From assembly GCF_036240795.1 (NCBI RefSeq), contig NZ_CP108454.1, positions 1,550,001 to 1,614,000 on the forward strand: a DNA stretch of 64,000 nt, written 5' to 3'. This DNA is from Streptomyces sp. NBC_01268 (GTDB lineage Bacteria > Actinomycetota > Actinomycetes > Streptomycetales > Streptomycetaceae). Positions 47,502-61,943 of the stretch are shown in pieces. Position numbers and translations under genes: made by a program. Each line of letters opens with the position of its first letter. Position 1 is the first letter of the stretch. The notes beneath the pieces were generated by a model, which saw only the letters and a program-made list of their open reading frames with translations, was not told where the DNA came from and made no database searches.

Positions 47502-48358
47502 CTAGTGGCCCTCGACCGCCTCGCGGATCTCGGTCGCGTAACGTTCCGCCGCGGCTCGCAGCGCGCCCGCGTCCGGACCCTCCTTCAGGACGCCCCGGCT
47601 GACGTTCGGGACCACGTTGCGGACCGCCGCGCCGAAGACGGCGGGGAGGTCGGCCGCGGTGGCGCCCTGCGCGCCGATGCCCGGGGCGAGCAGCGGACCG
47701 TTGATGTCCAGGTCGAAGGCGGACAGGTCGCCGAGGGTGGCGCCGACGACCGCGCCGAAGGAGCCCATGGGGGTCTCCCCCGCGTTCTCCGCCGCCAGGT
47801 GGGCCAGCATCGTCGCGCCGACGGTCCGGCCGTCCTCACGGACCGCGCGCTGCACCTCCGCGCCCTCGGGGTTCGAGGTGAGGGCCAGCACGAAGAGGCC
47901 GGCACCGGACTCGCGGGCCAGGTCGACGGCCGGCTTCAGGGAGCCGTAGCCGAGGTACGGGGAGACCGTGAGCGCGTCCGAGAACAGCGGGGAGTCCTTG
48001 CGCAGGAAGGCCTCCGCGTAGGCGCCCATCGTGGAGCCGATGTCGCCGCGCTTGGCGTCCATGACCACCAGGCCGCCCGCGGCCCGCAGATCGGCGACCG
48101 CGCGCTCCAGGACGGCGATGCCGCGCGAGCCGAAGCGCTCGAAGAAGGCCGCCTGGGGCTTGAAGACGGCCACGGTGCCGGCCAGGGCCTCCACGACGGT
48201 GTACGTGAAGCGCTCCAGGCCCGCGATGTCGTCGGCCAGGCCCCAGGAGCTCAGCAGGGCCGCGTGCGGGTCGATGCCGACGCACAGGGGGCCGCGCTCG
48301 TCCATGGCGGTGCGCAGGCGGGCGCCGAACGGCGCCAGGTTCTCCAGGGTCGCTTCGG

Positions 48359-48362
<4 letters not shown>
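47502..48362 (-). CDS. pyrF: Orotidine 5'-phosphate decarboxylase
   Basis: 286 residues, the long actinobacterial type. It converts OMP to UMP. LCVGIDPHAALLSSWGLADD, FKPQAAFFERFG and VVMDAKRGDIGSTMGAYAEA (the catalytic D-K-D cluster) are diagnostic. The start overlaps the pyrD stop (ATGA at 48359-48362). Last gene of the pyr operon. Confidence 0.97.
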
Positions 48363-49468
<1,106 letters not shown>

Positions 49469-49499
49469 CGTCCGAAATATCCCTCGTGCGCTCATGAAG

Positions 49500-49533
49500 A
49501 GGGGGACACCGCGGGTGTTGCCGGTGTCCCCCT
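49500..49533 (-). terminator. Hairpin between carB and pyrD
   Basis: An 11-bp stem (agggggacacc 49500-49510 with ggtgtccccct 49523-49533) lies 16 bp after the carB stop. It could reduce read-through into pyrD-pyrF. Confidence 0.7.
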
Positions 49534-49548
49534 GCTTCGTACGGGCTG

Positions 49549-52849
<3,301 letters not shown>

Positions 52850-52857
<8 letters not shown>

Positions 52858-54004
52858 GCTCGGCCTCCAGGGCGGTGTTCATCAGCGAAGTGAAGCGGTC
52901 GAAGAGGTACGCGGCGTCGTGCGGGCCGGCGGCCGCCTCGGGGTGGTACTGGACGGAGAAGGCCGGCTGGTCGAGCAGCTGCAGGCCCTCCACGACGTCG
53001 TCGTTCAGGCAGACGTGGGAGACCTCGACCCGCCCGAAGGGGGTGTCGGAGACCTTGTCGAGGGGCGCGTCGACGGCGAAGCCGTGGTTGTGCGCGGTGA
53101 CCTCGACCTTGCCGGTGGTGCGGTCCTGGACGGGCTGGTTGATGCCCCGGTGGCCGTACTTCAGCTTGTAGGTGCCGAAGCCGAGCGCGCGGCCCAGGAT
53201 CTGGTTGCCGAAGCAGATGCCGAAGAGCGGGGTCTTGCGGCGCAGGACCTCCTGCATGACGGCGACGGGGCCGTCGGCGGTGGCCGGGTCGCCCGGGCCG
53301 TTGGAGAAGAACACGCCGTCGGGGTTGACGGCGTAGACGTCCTCGGCGGTGGCGGTGGCGGGCAGCACGTGGACCTCGATGCCGCGCTCGGCCATCCGGT
53401 GGGGGGTCATGCCCTTGATGCCGAGGTCGACGGCGGCGACGGTGAACTTCTTCTCGCCGATCGCGGGGACGACGTACGTCTCCTTGGTGGCGACCTCGGC
53501 GGAGAGGTCCGCGCCCTTCATCTCGGGCTGCTGGCGGACCTCGGCGAGCATGGTGCCCTCGTCGGGGAGCGCGCTGCCGGAGAAGATGCCGACGCGCATG
53601 GCGCCGCTCTCGCGCAGGTGGCGGGTGAGGGCGCGGGTGTCGATGCCCTGGATGCCGACGACGCCCTGCTGCCGCAGCTCCTCGTCGAGCGAGCGCTGGG
53701 CGCGCCAGTTGGAGGAGACGCGTGCGGGGTCGCGGACGACGTAGCCGGCGACCCAGATGCGGGACGACTCGGGGTCCTCGTCGTTGACGCCGGTGTTGCC
53801 CACGTGCGGGGCGGTCATCACGACGACCTGGCGGTGGTACGACGGGTCGGTGAGGGTCTCCTGGTAGCCGGTCATGCCGGTGGAGAACACGGCCTCGCCG
53901 AAGGTCTCCCCCACGGCCCCGTAGGCGCGGCCGCGGAAGATGCGGCCGTCCTCCAGGACGAGTACGGCGGGAACCTTGGCGGCTCCCCTTGTGGAGGTCG
54001 TCAT
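52850..54004 (-). CDS. carA: Carbamoyl-phosphate synthase, small subunit
   Basis: 384 residues from the ATG at 54004. The N-terminal CarA domain ([20 protein letters not shown]) is followed by a class I glutamine amidotransferase domain with the nucleophile in [16 protein letters not shown] and the catalytic His/Glu in [13 protein letters not shown]. It supplies ammonia to CarB. The start overlaps the stop of the preceding PH-domain gene (ATGA at 54001-54004). Confidence 0.97.
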
Positions 54005-54573
54005 CGTGCGCCTTCCGTCGTGCTTGCGTGGTTCGTGGAGCTCATGGAGTTGATGGCCTCGACCCAGGCGGCGTGGTCGGCCGCGCGGTCGGAGCGGAAG
54101 CCGGAGTCGAGCAGCGTGTCGCCGTGCGTCCAGGTGACGACCAGGAGGCCGCCCTCGGTGAGGACCTTGCCGGCGATGCCCTTGTCCAGCCTGGCCTCGC
54201 GCAGGGCGTCGGCCGGGATGAGGAAGTCGTTCGCGCCGGGGCGGACGACCGCGATGCCCTGGTCCGTCAGGGTGAGCTCGGCCCGGCTGCGGACGCCCAG
54301 GCCGTGGGCGACGATCCGGTCGAGCCAGTGCCCGGCGGTGGTGGAGCCGTGGTAGCGGCCGGCCAGTGTCAGCCTCGCCGCTGCCGGGGCCTCGGGCACC
54401 TCGTGCAGGTCCGGGAGGCCGGACTGGAGGCTGCCGCGCCACTTCCATCCCTGGCGCATCAGCCAGTAGACGAAGGCGACGAAGAGCAGCAGTCCCGCGA
54501 CCCAGCCGATGCGGCCGGCCCAGTCGGTGACCTCGGCGGACTTCTGCTCGGCCAGTTGAATGAGTGGTGTCAC
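54001..54573 (-). CDS. PH-domain-like membrane protein embedded in the pyr operon
   Basis: 190 residues from a GTG. One transmembrane helix (about 23-40; [17 protein letters not shown]) is followed by a beta-rich PH-like domain (about 65-180; [20 protein letters not shown] and [17 protein letters not shown]). It is coupled on both sides: GTGA overlap with pyrC and ATGA overlap with carA. The tight coupling implies coordinated synthesis with the pathway, perhaps membrane placement of its enzymes, but no role is known to me. Confidence 0.8.
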   Translation of the reverse strand: MTPLIQLAEQKSAEVTDWAGRIGWVAGLLLFVAFVYWLMRQGWKWRGSLQSGLPDLHEVPEAPAAARLTLAGRYHGSTTAGHWLDRIVAHGLGVRSRAELTLTDQGIAVVRPGANDFLIPADALREARLDKGIAGKVLTEGGLLVVTWTHGDTLLDSGFRSDRAADHAAWVEAINSMSSTNHASTTEGAR

Positions 54574-55856
54574 GCCAGCTTCCCGTCGACGAGCGTTGCC
54601 CGGCCCCGCAGGAACGTGTGGGTGACGCGCCCCGGCAGCTCGCGGCCCTCGTAGGGGGTGTTGCGGCTGCGGGAGGCGAAGTCGGCGGGGTCCACGACAC
54701 CACGGTAAGCCGGATCGACCAGGGTCAGGTTGGCGGGCTCACCTGCCGAGACGGGGCGGCCGTGCTCCTTGGCCTGTCCGATCCGGGCCGGCTGGACGGA
54801 CATCCGGTCGGCGACGCCGGCCCAGTCGAGCAGTCCGGTCTCCACCATCGTCTGCTGGACGACGGACAGGGCGGTCTCCAGGCCGACCATGCCCATGGCG
54901 GCGGCGGCCCACTCGCAGTCCTTGTCCTCGTGCGGGTGCGGGGCGTGGTCGGTGGCGACGATGTCGATCGTGCCGTCGGCGAGGGCCTCGCGCAGCGCCA
55001 TGACGTCCCGCTCGGTGCGCAGCGGCGGGTTCACCTTGTAGACCGGGTTGTACGTCCGGACGAGCTCGTCCGTGAGGAGGAGGTGGTGGGGGGTGACCTC
55101 GGCGGTGACGTCGATGCCGCGGGACTTGGCCCAGCGGACGATCTCGACGGAGCCGGCCGTGGAGAGGTGGCAGATGTGGACGCGGGAGCCGACGTGCTCG
55201 GCGAGCAGGACGTCGCGGGCGATGATCGACTCCTCGGCGACGGCCGGCCAGCCGCCCAGACCGAGCTCGGCGGAGACGATGCCCTCGTTCATCTGGGCGC
55301 CCTCGGTGAGGCGGGGCTCCTGGGCGTGCTGGGCGACGACGCCGCCGAAGGCCTTCACGTACTCCAGGGCGCGGCGCATGATCACGGCGTCGTCGACGCA
55401 CTTGCCGTCGTCGGAGAAGACGGTGACGCCGGCGGCGGAGTCGTGCATGGCGCCGAGCTCGGCCAGCTTCTTGCCCTCCAGGCCGACGGTGACGGCGCCG
55501 ATGGGCTGCACGTCGCAGTAGCCGTGCTCGCGGCCGAGGCGGTAGACCTGCTCGACGACGCCGGCGGTGTCGGCGACCGGGTGGGTGTTGGCCATGGCGA
55601 AGACGGCCGTGTAGCCGCCGGTGGCGGCGGCCCGGGTGCCGGTGAGGACGGTCTCGGAGTCCTCGCGGCCCGGCTCGCGCAGGTGGGTGTGCAGGTCGAC
55701 GAGACCCGGCAGCAGGATCTGGCCCTCGGCCTCGATCACCTGGGCGCCCTCGGCCGACAGGCCCGTACCGACCTCGGCGATGGTCTCGCCGTCGATCAGG
55801 ACGTCCTGGGCCTCGCCGCCGAGCACCTTCGCACCACGGATAAGGATCTTGCTCAT
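54570..55856 (-). CDS. pyrC: Dihydroorotase (class I)
   Basis: 428 residues. It cyclises carbamoyl aspartate to dihydroorotate. Amidohydrolase metal motifs are [24 protein letters not shown] and [14 protein letters not shown]. Class I size and pyrB adjacency fit the actinobacterial enzyme. It starts 5 bp after the pyrB stop. Confidence 0.97.
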   Translation of the reverse strand: MSKILIRGAKVLGGEAQDVLIDGETIAEVGTGLSAEGAQVIEAEGQILLPGLVDLHTHLREPGREDSETVLTGTRAAATGGYTAVFAMANTHPVADTAGVVEQVYRLGREHGYCDVQPIGAVTVGLEGKKLAELGAMHDSAAGVTVFSDDGKCVDDAVIMRRALEYVKAFGGVVAQHAQEPRLTEGAQMNEGIVSAELGLGGWPAVAEESIIARDVLLAEHVGSRVHICHLSTAGSVEIVRWAKSRGIDVTAEVTPHHLLLTDELVRTYNPVYKVNPPLRTERDVMALREALADGTIDIVATDHAPHPHEDKDCEWAAAAMGMVGLETALSVVQQTMVETGLLDWAGVADRMSVQPARIGQAKEHGRPVSAGEPANLTLVDPAYRGVVDPADFASRSRNTPYEGRELPGRVTHTFLRGRATLVDGKLA

Positions 55857-55861
55857 GGGGT

Positions 55862-56851
55862 TCAGTTCTCCTCGGTGCGGGGGGTGGCGGGGGCGGCGGG
55901 GGCGGCGGGCTCGGAGCCGCCGAGCAGCAGGTAGAGCACGGCCATGCGGACGGAGACCCCGTTGGCGACCTGCTCGACGACCGTGCAGCGGTCCGAGTCG
56001 GCGACCTCGGCGGTGATCTCCATGCCGCGGACCATGGGCCCGGGGTGCATGACGATGGCGTGCTCGGGCATCTTGGCCATCCGCTCGCCGTTCAGCCCGT
56101 ACCGGCGCGAGTACTCGCGCTCGGTCGGGAAGAAGGCGGCGTTCATCCGCTCGCGCTGCACACGCAGCATCATCACCGCGTCGGACTTCGGCAGCACGCT
56201 GTCGAGGTCGTACGAGACCTCGCAGGGCCAGGTCTCCACGCCGACGGGGACCAGGGTGGGCGGGGCCACCAGGGTGACCTCGGCGCCGAGGGTGTGCAGG
56301 AGGTCGACGTTGGAGCGGGCGACCCGGCTGTGCAGGACGTCGCCGACGAGCGTGATGCGCCTGCCGTTCAGGTCCTTGCCGAGGCCGGTGTCGCGGCCGA
56401 CCAGGCGGCGGCGCATGGTGAAGGCGTCCAGCAGGGCCTGGGTGGGGTGCTGGTGGGTGCCGTCGCCCGCGTTGATGACGGGGGCGTCGATCCAGCCGGA
56501 GGTGGCCAGGCGGTACGGGGCGCCGGACGCGCCGTGCCGGATGACGACGGCGTCGACGCCCATCGCCTCCAGGGTCTGCGCGGTGTCCTTGAGGGACTCG
56601 CCCTTGGAGACGCTGGAGCCCTTGGCCGCGAAGTTGATCACATCGGCGGAGAGGCGCTTCTCGGCGGCCTCGAAGGAGATCCGGGTGCGGGTGGAGTCCT
56701 CGAAGAAGAGGTTGCAGATCGTGCGGCCGCGCAGGGTCGGCAGCTTCCTGATGGGCCGGTCGGCCACCCGGGCCATCTCCTCGGCGGTGTCGAGGATGAG
56801 GACGGCGTCGTCGCGGGTGAGGTCGGCGGCCGAGATGAGGTGACGCATCAT
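55862..56851 (-). CDS. pyrB: Aspartate carbamoyltransferase, catalytic chain
   Basis: 329 residues. It condenses carbamoyl phosphate with aspartate. [19 protein letters not shown] is the carbamoyl-phosphate site, and [20 protein letters not shown] and [12 protein letters not shown] are further signatures. No pyrI regulatory chain is present, and control is expected through PyrR. Confidence 0.97.
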   Translation of the reverse strand: MMRHLISAADLTRDDAVLILDTAEEMARVADRPIRKLPTLRGRTICNLFFEDSTRTRISFEAAEKRLSADVINFAAKGSSVSKGESLKDTAQTLEAMGVDAVVIRHGASGAPYRLATSGWIDAPVINAGDGTHQHPTQALLDAFTMRRRLVGRDTGLGKDLNGRRITLVGDVLHSRVARSNVDLLHTLGAEVTLVAPPTLVPVGVETWPCEVSYDLDSVLPKSDAVMMLRVQRERMNAAFFPTEREYSRRYGLNGERMAKMPEHAIVMHPGPMVRGMEITAEVADSDRCTVVEQVANGVSVRMAVLYLLLGGSEPAAPAAPATPRTEEN

Positions 56852-56932
56852 CGGGTTTCTCTCCGGGGTGGGGAGGGTGAGGGCATGCGGGCGCGCAGGG
56901 CTGTGCCCTGGACCCGTCGGGGGCCGGTCCGG

Positions 56933-57531
<599 letters not shown>

Positions 57532-57652
57532 ATCTTAAAGGACGTCGGAATTGCGCCATTCACCTTACCAGGGGCGGGCAGGTGCCCTGCTCACCACCCT
57601 GGCGCCACTCCGGACGCCGTCCCTCGGGAGGGGGCGGTATGGACCATTCGGC

Positions 57653-57682
57653 TTGACGGGAGAGTGTCACGCTGCGTAACCT
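57653..57682 (+). promoter_or_regulatory. bldD promoter with overlapping BldD box
   Basis: TTGACG (57653-57658) and TAACCT (57677-57682) are 18 bp apart. The 15-mer GTCACGCTGCGTAAC (57666-57680) fits the published BldD box pattern NTNACNC(A/T)GNGTNAN at every fixed position and covers the spacer and most of -10. This indicates direct autorepression. A second imperfect repeat, ctcacagtgagttac, follows. Confidence 0.85.
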
Positions 57683-57740
57683 CACAGTGAGTTACCAGCC
57701 GCGCGGCGCCGCCGCAATCGTCACAGCGTCCGGGAGCGTT

Positions 57741-58241
57741 ATGTCCAGCGAATACGCAAAGCAGCTCGGGGCCAAACTCCGTGCGATCCGCACCCAGCAG
57801 GGCCTTTCCCTCCACGGTGTGGAGGAGAAGTCCCAGGGCCGCTGGAAGGCGGTCGTGGTCGGTTCTTACGAGCGTGGTGACCGCGCCGTGACCGTACAGC
57901 GTCTGGCCGAGCTGGCGGACTTCTACGGGGTCCCGGTGCAGGAGCTGCTGCCGGGCACCACGCCGGGCGGGGCCGCCGAGCCGCCGCCGAAGCTGGTCCT
58001 GGACCTGGAGCGCCTTGCCCACGTCCCCGCCGAGAAGGCCGGCCCGCTCCAGCGCTACGCGGCGACCATCCAGTCGCAGCGCGGCGACTACAACGGCAAG
58101 GTGCTGTCGATCCGCCAGGACGACCTGCGCACCCTCGCCGTCATCTACGACCAGTCCCCCTCGGTCCTCACCGAGCAGCTGATCAGCTGGGGCGTCCTGG
58201 ACGCGGACGCGCGCCGCGCCGTCGCCCACGAGGAGAACTGA
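57741..58241 (+). CDS. bldD: Developmental master repressor BldD
   Basis: 166 residues. The N-terminal XRE HTH domain (about 8-65) is followed by the C-terminal domain carrying both c-di-GMP-binding motifs at their canonical positions: RGD at 114-116 and RQDD at 125-128. With tetrameric c-di-GMP, BldD dimerises and represses sporulation genes during vegetative growth. The ATG at 57741 is preceded by gggagc. Divergent from pyrR, as in other streptomycetes. Confidence 0.98.
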   Translation: MSSEYAKQLGAKLRAIRTQQGLSLHGVEEKSQGRWKAVVVGSYERGDRAVTVQRLAELADFYGVPVQELLPGTTPGGAAEPPPKLVLDLERLAHVPAEKAGPLQRYAATIQSQRGDYNGKVLSIRQDDLRTLAVIYDQSPSVLTEQLISWGVLDADARRAVAHEEN

Positions 58242-58283
58242 CCCCTCGGGTCGCACAGCCTCATACCAGCGCAGAAACGTGCC

Positions 58284-58324
58284 GCCGGGCCCCTGGGAGT
58301 CACTCCGACTCCCAGGGGCCCGGC
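58284..58324. terminator. Terminator after bldD
   Basis: A perfect 17-bp stem (58284-58300 with 58308-58324) with a 7-nt loop lies 42 bp after the bldD stop. Confidence 0.88.
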
Positions 58325-58462
58325 GCTTTCGTGCGGGGCCCGTGACGGCGCGCCTGGCGACGCTCACGACCGGCACGGCCCGGGCGGCACCGCCCTGGCG
58401 GCCCTCCAGGGACGGCACGGCTCGGCGGCGCGGCAGGGGCGGCCGCGCCCGCCGATCAACGG

Positions 58463-58503
58463 CGAAGGGGCCCGCAGCACGAGATGTGCTGCGGGCCCCT
58501 TCG
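58463..58503 (-). terminator. Terminator after nusB
   Basis: A perfect 18-bp stem (58463-58480 with 58486-58503) and 5-nt loop lies 43 bp downstream of the nusB stop and ends the aro-efp-nusB transcript. Confidence 0.88.
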
Positions 58504-58546
58504 AGTGCCGTACGGACTGCTGCGGCCTGGACCGGGTCGTGCGGGA

Positions 58547-58984
58547 CTAGGCGTCCTCGTCCCGGCGCAGGCGGGGCTTCAGGTCCTTGAAGCGGCCGAG
58601 GAGACCGTTGACGAAGGTCGGCGACTCGTCCGTGGAGAACTCCTTGGCGAGCTGCACGGCCTCGTCGATCGCCACCGCGTCGGGCGTGCCGTCCTCCCAG
58701 ATCAGCTCGTACGCGCCGAGGCGCACGATGTTCCGGTCGGCGGCGGGCATCCGGTCGAGGTCCCAGTCCACCGCGTAGGTCGCGATGAGCTCGTCGATGC
58801 GCGCCACGTAGGACGCGTACCCCTCGACCAGCTGCATGGTGAACTCATTGACCGGCGGCTGGTGCTCCTCCGACCGGGCGAGACGGACCTGGTCCGCGAG
58901 GACCTCCTGGACCGAGGTACCGCGCTGGTCGGCCTCGAACAGGATCTGGAAAGCCCGCCTGCGGGCCTTGCTCCGGGCGGCCAC
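58547..58984 (-). CDS. nusB: Transcription antitermination factor NusB
   Basis: 145 residues. An all-helical RNA-binding protein that works with NusE at boxA of rRNA operons. ARSKARRRAFQILFEADQRG at the N-terminus, and ELIWEDGTPDAVAIDEAVQL with FVNGLLGR near the C-terminus, are typical. It starts 2 bp after the efp stop. Confidence 0.97.
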   Translation of the reverse strand: MAARSKARRRAFQILFEADQRGTSVQEVLADQVRLARSEEHQPPVNEFTMQLVEGYASYVARIDELIATYAVDWDLDRMPAADRNIVRLGAYELIWEDGTPDAVAIDEAVQLAKEFSTDESPTFVNGLLGRFKDLKPRLRRDEDA

Positions 58985-58986
58985 GG

Positions 58987-59553
58987 TTAGCTGTTCACCC
59001 GGCCGAGGTAGTCGCTGGAGCGGGTGTCGACCTTGACCTTCTCACCGGTGGTGATGAAGAGCGGGACCTGGATCTGGTGGCCGGTCTCCAGGATGGCGGG
59101 CTTGGTGCCACCGGTGGAGCGGTCGCCCTGGACGCCCGGCTCGGTCTCCTTGATCACGAGCTCGACGGCGGCCGGCAGCTCCACGTAGAGCACCTCGCCC
59201 TCGTGCTGCGCGACCGAGGCGGTGAAGCCCTCGATCAGGAAGTTGGCGGCGGAGCCGACGTTCTTCCGGTCGATGTGCAGCTGGTCGTAGGTCTCCATGT
59301 CCATGAAGACGAAGTACTCGCCGTCCATGTAGGAGAACTGCATGTCACGGCGGTCGATGGTGGCGGTGTCGACCTTCGTACCAGCGTTGAAGGTCTTGTC
59401 GACGACCTTGCCGGAGAGCACGTGCTTGAGCTTGGTGCGCACGAAGGCGGGGCCCTTGCCGGGCTTGACGTGCTGGAACTCGACGACGGACCAGAGCTGG
59501 CCCCCGTCGAGCTTGAGCACCATGCCGTTCTTGAGGTCGTTCGTGGAAGCCAC
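58987..59553 (-). CDS. efp: Translation elongation factor P
   Basis: 188 residues, three beta domains. EF-P relieves ribosome stalling at proline runs. [20 protein letters not shown] begins domain I, with [14 protein letters not shown] holding the tip loop (KPGKGPA), and the C-terminus ends YLGRVNS. It is cotranscribed with pepQ-like and nusB. Confidence 0.97.
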   Translation of the reverse strand: MASTNDLKNGMVLKLDGGQLWSVVEFQHVKPGKGPAFVRTKLKHVLSGKVVDKTFNAGTKVDTATIDRRDMQFSYMDGEYFVFMDMETYDQLHIDRKNVGSAANFLIEGFTASVAQHEGEVLYVELPAAVELVIKETEPGVQGDRSTGGTKPAILETGHQIQVPLFITTGEKVKVDTRSSDYLGRVNS

Positions 59554-59601
59554 GGTTGCGGAATCTCCTGGACTGACGTGGACCTGGGAGGCGTACGCGC
59601 C

Positions 59602-60708
59602 CTACAGCGCGAGCAGCTCCTTGGTCGTGATGGTGAGTAGCTCGGGTCCGCCGTCCGCCTCCTGGCGTACGACGAGCGTGTCATCGATCCGGACCCCGCC
59701 CCGGCCCGGGAGGTGGACCCCCGGTTCGACGGTGACCGGCACACAAGCGTCCAGTTTACCCATGGCTGCGGGTGCGAGCTGCGGGTCCTCGTCGATTTCC
59801 AGGCCCACCCCGTGCCCGGTGAGGGGTGCGCTGGCGTCTCCGTGGCCCGCCGCGACGAGAATCTGCCGGGCCGCGCGGTCGACGTCGCGGTACTCGGCAC
59901 CGGGTGCGAGCGCCTCCCGGCCGGCCCGCTGAGCGGCGAAGACGAGGTCGTACAGCTCGATCTGCCAGTCGGCGGGAGTGGTCCCGATGACGAAGGTGCG
60001 GCCGATCTCGCAGCGGTAGCCGCGGTAGTTGGCGCCGAGGCAGACGGAGAGGAAGTCACCCTCCTCGACCCGCCGGTCGGTGGGCCGGTGCCCGGCCCGC
60101 CCGGAGTGCGGCCCGGTGGCCACGGAGGTGCGGAAGGCGGGGCCGTCGGCGCCGTGGTCGACGAGACGCCGCTCCAGTTCCAGGGCGAGGTGCCGCTCGG
60201 TCCTGCCGACCAGGATCGATTCGAGGAGCTCGCCGAGGGCCTGGTCGGCGATCTCGGCGGCGATCCGCAGACAGGCGATCTCGTCCTCGTCCTTGACGAT
60301 CCGCAGCTGTTCGACACCGCTCGACAGGTCGGCGAGGCGCAGTCCGGGGGCGGCGGAGCCCATGGCCCGGTGCCGGGCGACGGTCAGGTGGTGCTCCTCG
60401 ACGGCGAGGGCGTCCGCCCCGGCCTTGCGGGCGAAGTCGACGGCCGCGACGGCCGGATCGCCGCTGCCGGTGGGCAGCAGCAGCTGGCGCAGCAGCTCGT
60501 CGAGCCGCCCGTCGGCCGGATCGGCGCCCGGGGCGGTGGGGCAGAGCAGCACGTCGTCCTCGGGACCGAGCAGCAGCACGGCCCCGGCGGGTGAACCGCC
60601 GGTGAGATAGCGGACGTTGGCGGGACGGGAGACCAGGGCCGCCGAGCTGCCCGCGGCCGCATACCGGTCGCGCAGCCGCACCCGGCGGTCCGCATACACC
60701 TCTGACAT
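59602..60708 (-). CDS. pepQ: M24 (creatinase/prolidase-like) peptidase homologue with altered metal ligands
   Basis: 368 residues, the size of Xaa-Pro peptidases, with an N-terminal creatinase-like domain (about 5-130) and an M24 domain (about 140-365). The expected GD..x..D and GYxxDxxRT pattern reads GDFLSVCLGANYRGYRCEIG: the two Asp ligands are C223 and E234. A later Glu ligand appears as Asp (VRIDDT), while the His (GHGVGLEIDEDP) and one Glu (VTVEPGVH) are kept. Activity is therefore uncertain. The usual neighbour of efp. Confidence 0.8.
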   Translation of the reverse strand: MSEVYADRRVRLRDRYAAAGSSAALVSRPANVRYLTGGSPAGAVLLLGPEDDVLLCPTAPGADPADGRLDELLRQLLLPTGSGDPAVAAVDFARKAGADALAVEEHHLTVARHRAMGSAAPGLRLADLSSGVEQLRIVKDEDEIACLRIAAEIADQALGELLESILVGRTERHLALELERRLVDHGADGPAFRTSVATGPHSGRAGHRPTDRRVEEGDFLSVCLGANYRGYRCEIGRTFVIGTTPADWQIELYDLVFAAQRAGREALAPGAEYRDVDRAARQILVAAGHGDASAPLTGHGVGLEIDEDPQLAPAAMGKLDACVPVTVEPGVHLPGRGGVRIDDTLVVRQEADGGPELLTITTKELLAL

Positions 60709-60992
60709 GCTCCGAGCCTACGAGGGGGCACGCGCCCTGGCCTGTTCAGCGGGTCCGACCGGGCGGGGGCGGGGGCCTCGGCCGGCCGGGGGCTCGCGAC
60801 CGGGCCGGGCCGTCGGCCGGTGTGCGGGTGCGGGACGGGGCGCGGCCGGGCCGTCGGCCGGTGTGCGGCCCCGCGATCACCGGGACCTGGGCCTGGACCG
60901 GGACCGGGACCTGGGCCTGGACCGGGGCCTGGGCCTGGGCCTGGACCCTGGGCCGCTCCCCGGGCTCGGCGTCGCCCGAGGCCCGTGGGCGG
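60709..60992. repeat. Low-complexity and direct-repeat spacer
   Basis: Holds a 25-bp exact direct repeat (60803-60827 and 60844-60868, ggccgggccgtcggccggtg and following) and an irregular array of GGGCCT/GGACC hexamers (about 60885-60955). No gene is convincing in this 284-bp spacer. Confidence 0.7.
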
Positions 60993-61856
60993 TCAGCCCG
61001 GCTGGGGGTTGGCTATCGCGCGGGCCAGGACGTCGTCGAGGACGCGGGCGGTGGTCTCCACGTCGTACGTGGAGTTGTCGATGATCGGCAGGCCGGAGCC
61101 GTACCAGCCGGCCATCCGGCCGTGGATGGCGGCGACCTCCTCGTCCGAGAGACGCCGGTTGCCGCTGCGCTCGGCGTTGCGCTCCAGGACGATGTCGAGG
61201 CCGGGAAGCAGGACGACGGGGAGCAGTCCGGGGCCGACGTGGCGCTTCCAGCCGCCGAGGCCGACGACGGGCCAGTCGGGGAAGACCGCGTCGTCGAGGA
61301 TGCACGAGATGCCGTTGGCGAGGAAGTTGCGGGCGGCGAAGCCGCAGGTGCGGCGGGCGAGGCGGTACTGGGCCTCGGAGTTCTCGTTCCACCCGGCCTG
61401 CGGGTCGGCGAAGCCGGAACAGACCCATTCGCGCACGTCGTCGAGGCTGATGTGGGCGGTCGGGACGTGCCGCCGCCGTGCCCAGTGACGGGCGACGGTG
61501 GTCTTTCCGGCTCCGGCCGGGCCGATGAGCAGCACGGCGAGGGTGGCGGCCCCGGTGCCGGTCACCGCCGGCGGCATCGCCACGTGGGCGGTGACGGGGG
61601 CGCTCGTCCAGCCGGGCGCGGGCGGCGGGCCCTGCGGCGGTCCGGGCGGCGGCGCCGCCTGCGTCGAGGGGTAGGGGTAGTGCTGCGGCGGGGCGGGCGG
61701 GACGGGAGGCGGCGCGCCCTGGGCGGCTCCGGGCGCGTGGGCCTGCGGGCCGTGCGCCCAGGCTGAGGGGTCGGCGGGCTGGTGCGGTGGCGACGGAGCC
61801 CCCATTCCGTGCTGCATCCCGGTGCCCACTCCGTCCCGTACGCCTTTTGCTTCCAC
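60993..61856 (-). CDS. P-loop ATP-binding protein with Pro-rich N-terminus
   Basis: 287 residues. A disordered Pro/Gly/Ala-rich N-terminus (1-95) precedes an AAA/kinase-type P-loop domain with Walker A GPAGAGKTT (112-120) and ISLDDVREWVCSG, resembling small-molecule or polynucleotide-kinase-like ATPases (AAA_33 type). Substrate unknown. It lies between aroQ and pepQ. The start may instead be the Met at residue 14. Confidence 0.72.
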   Translation of the reverse strand: MEAKGVRDGVGTGMQHGMGAPSPPHQPADPSAWAHGPQAHAPGAAQGAPPPVPPAPPQHYPYPSTQAAPPPGPPQGPPPAPGWTSAPVTAHVAMPPAVTGTGAATLAVLLIGPAGAGKTTVARHWARRRHVPTAHISLDDVREWVCSGFADPQAGWNENSEAQYRLARRTCGFAARNFLANGISCILDDAVFPDWPVVGLGGWKRHVGPGLLPVVLLPGLDIVLERNAERSGNRRLSDEEVAAIHGRMAGWYGSGLPIIDNSTYDVETTARVLDDVLARAIANPQPG

Positions 61857-61870
61857 TGTTGCCGGAACGT

Positions 61871-61912
61871 TACCGCCCCCGGCTTCCCGAGGGGAAACGG
61901 CCGGGGGCGGTA
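61871..61912 (-). terminator. Terminator after aroQ
   Basis: A 12-bp stem (taccgcccccgg 61871-61882 with ccgggggcggta 61901-61912) lies 32 bp after the aroQ stop and ends the aro transcript. Confidence 0.75.
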
Positions 61913-61943
61913 CGAGGTGCCCGAGGGGCCTCTCGGGCGGTGT

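Noticed and set aside
60885..60955. CRISPR-like array in the GGGCCT/GGACC tract
   Set aside because: Units are 5-6 bp without spacers; it is a simple low-complexity repeat and no cas genes are present.
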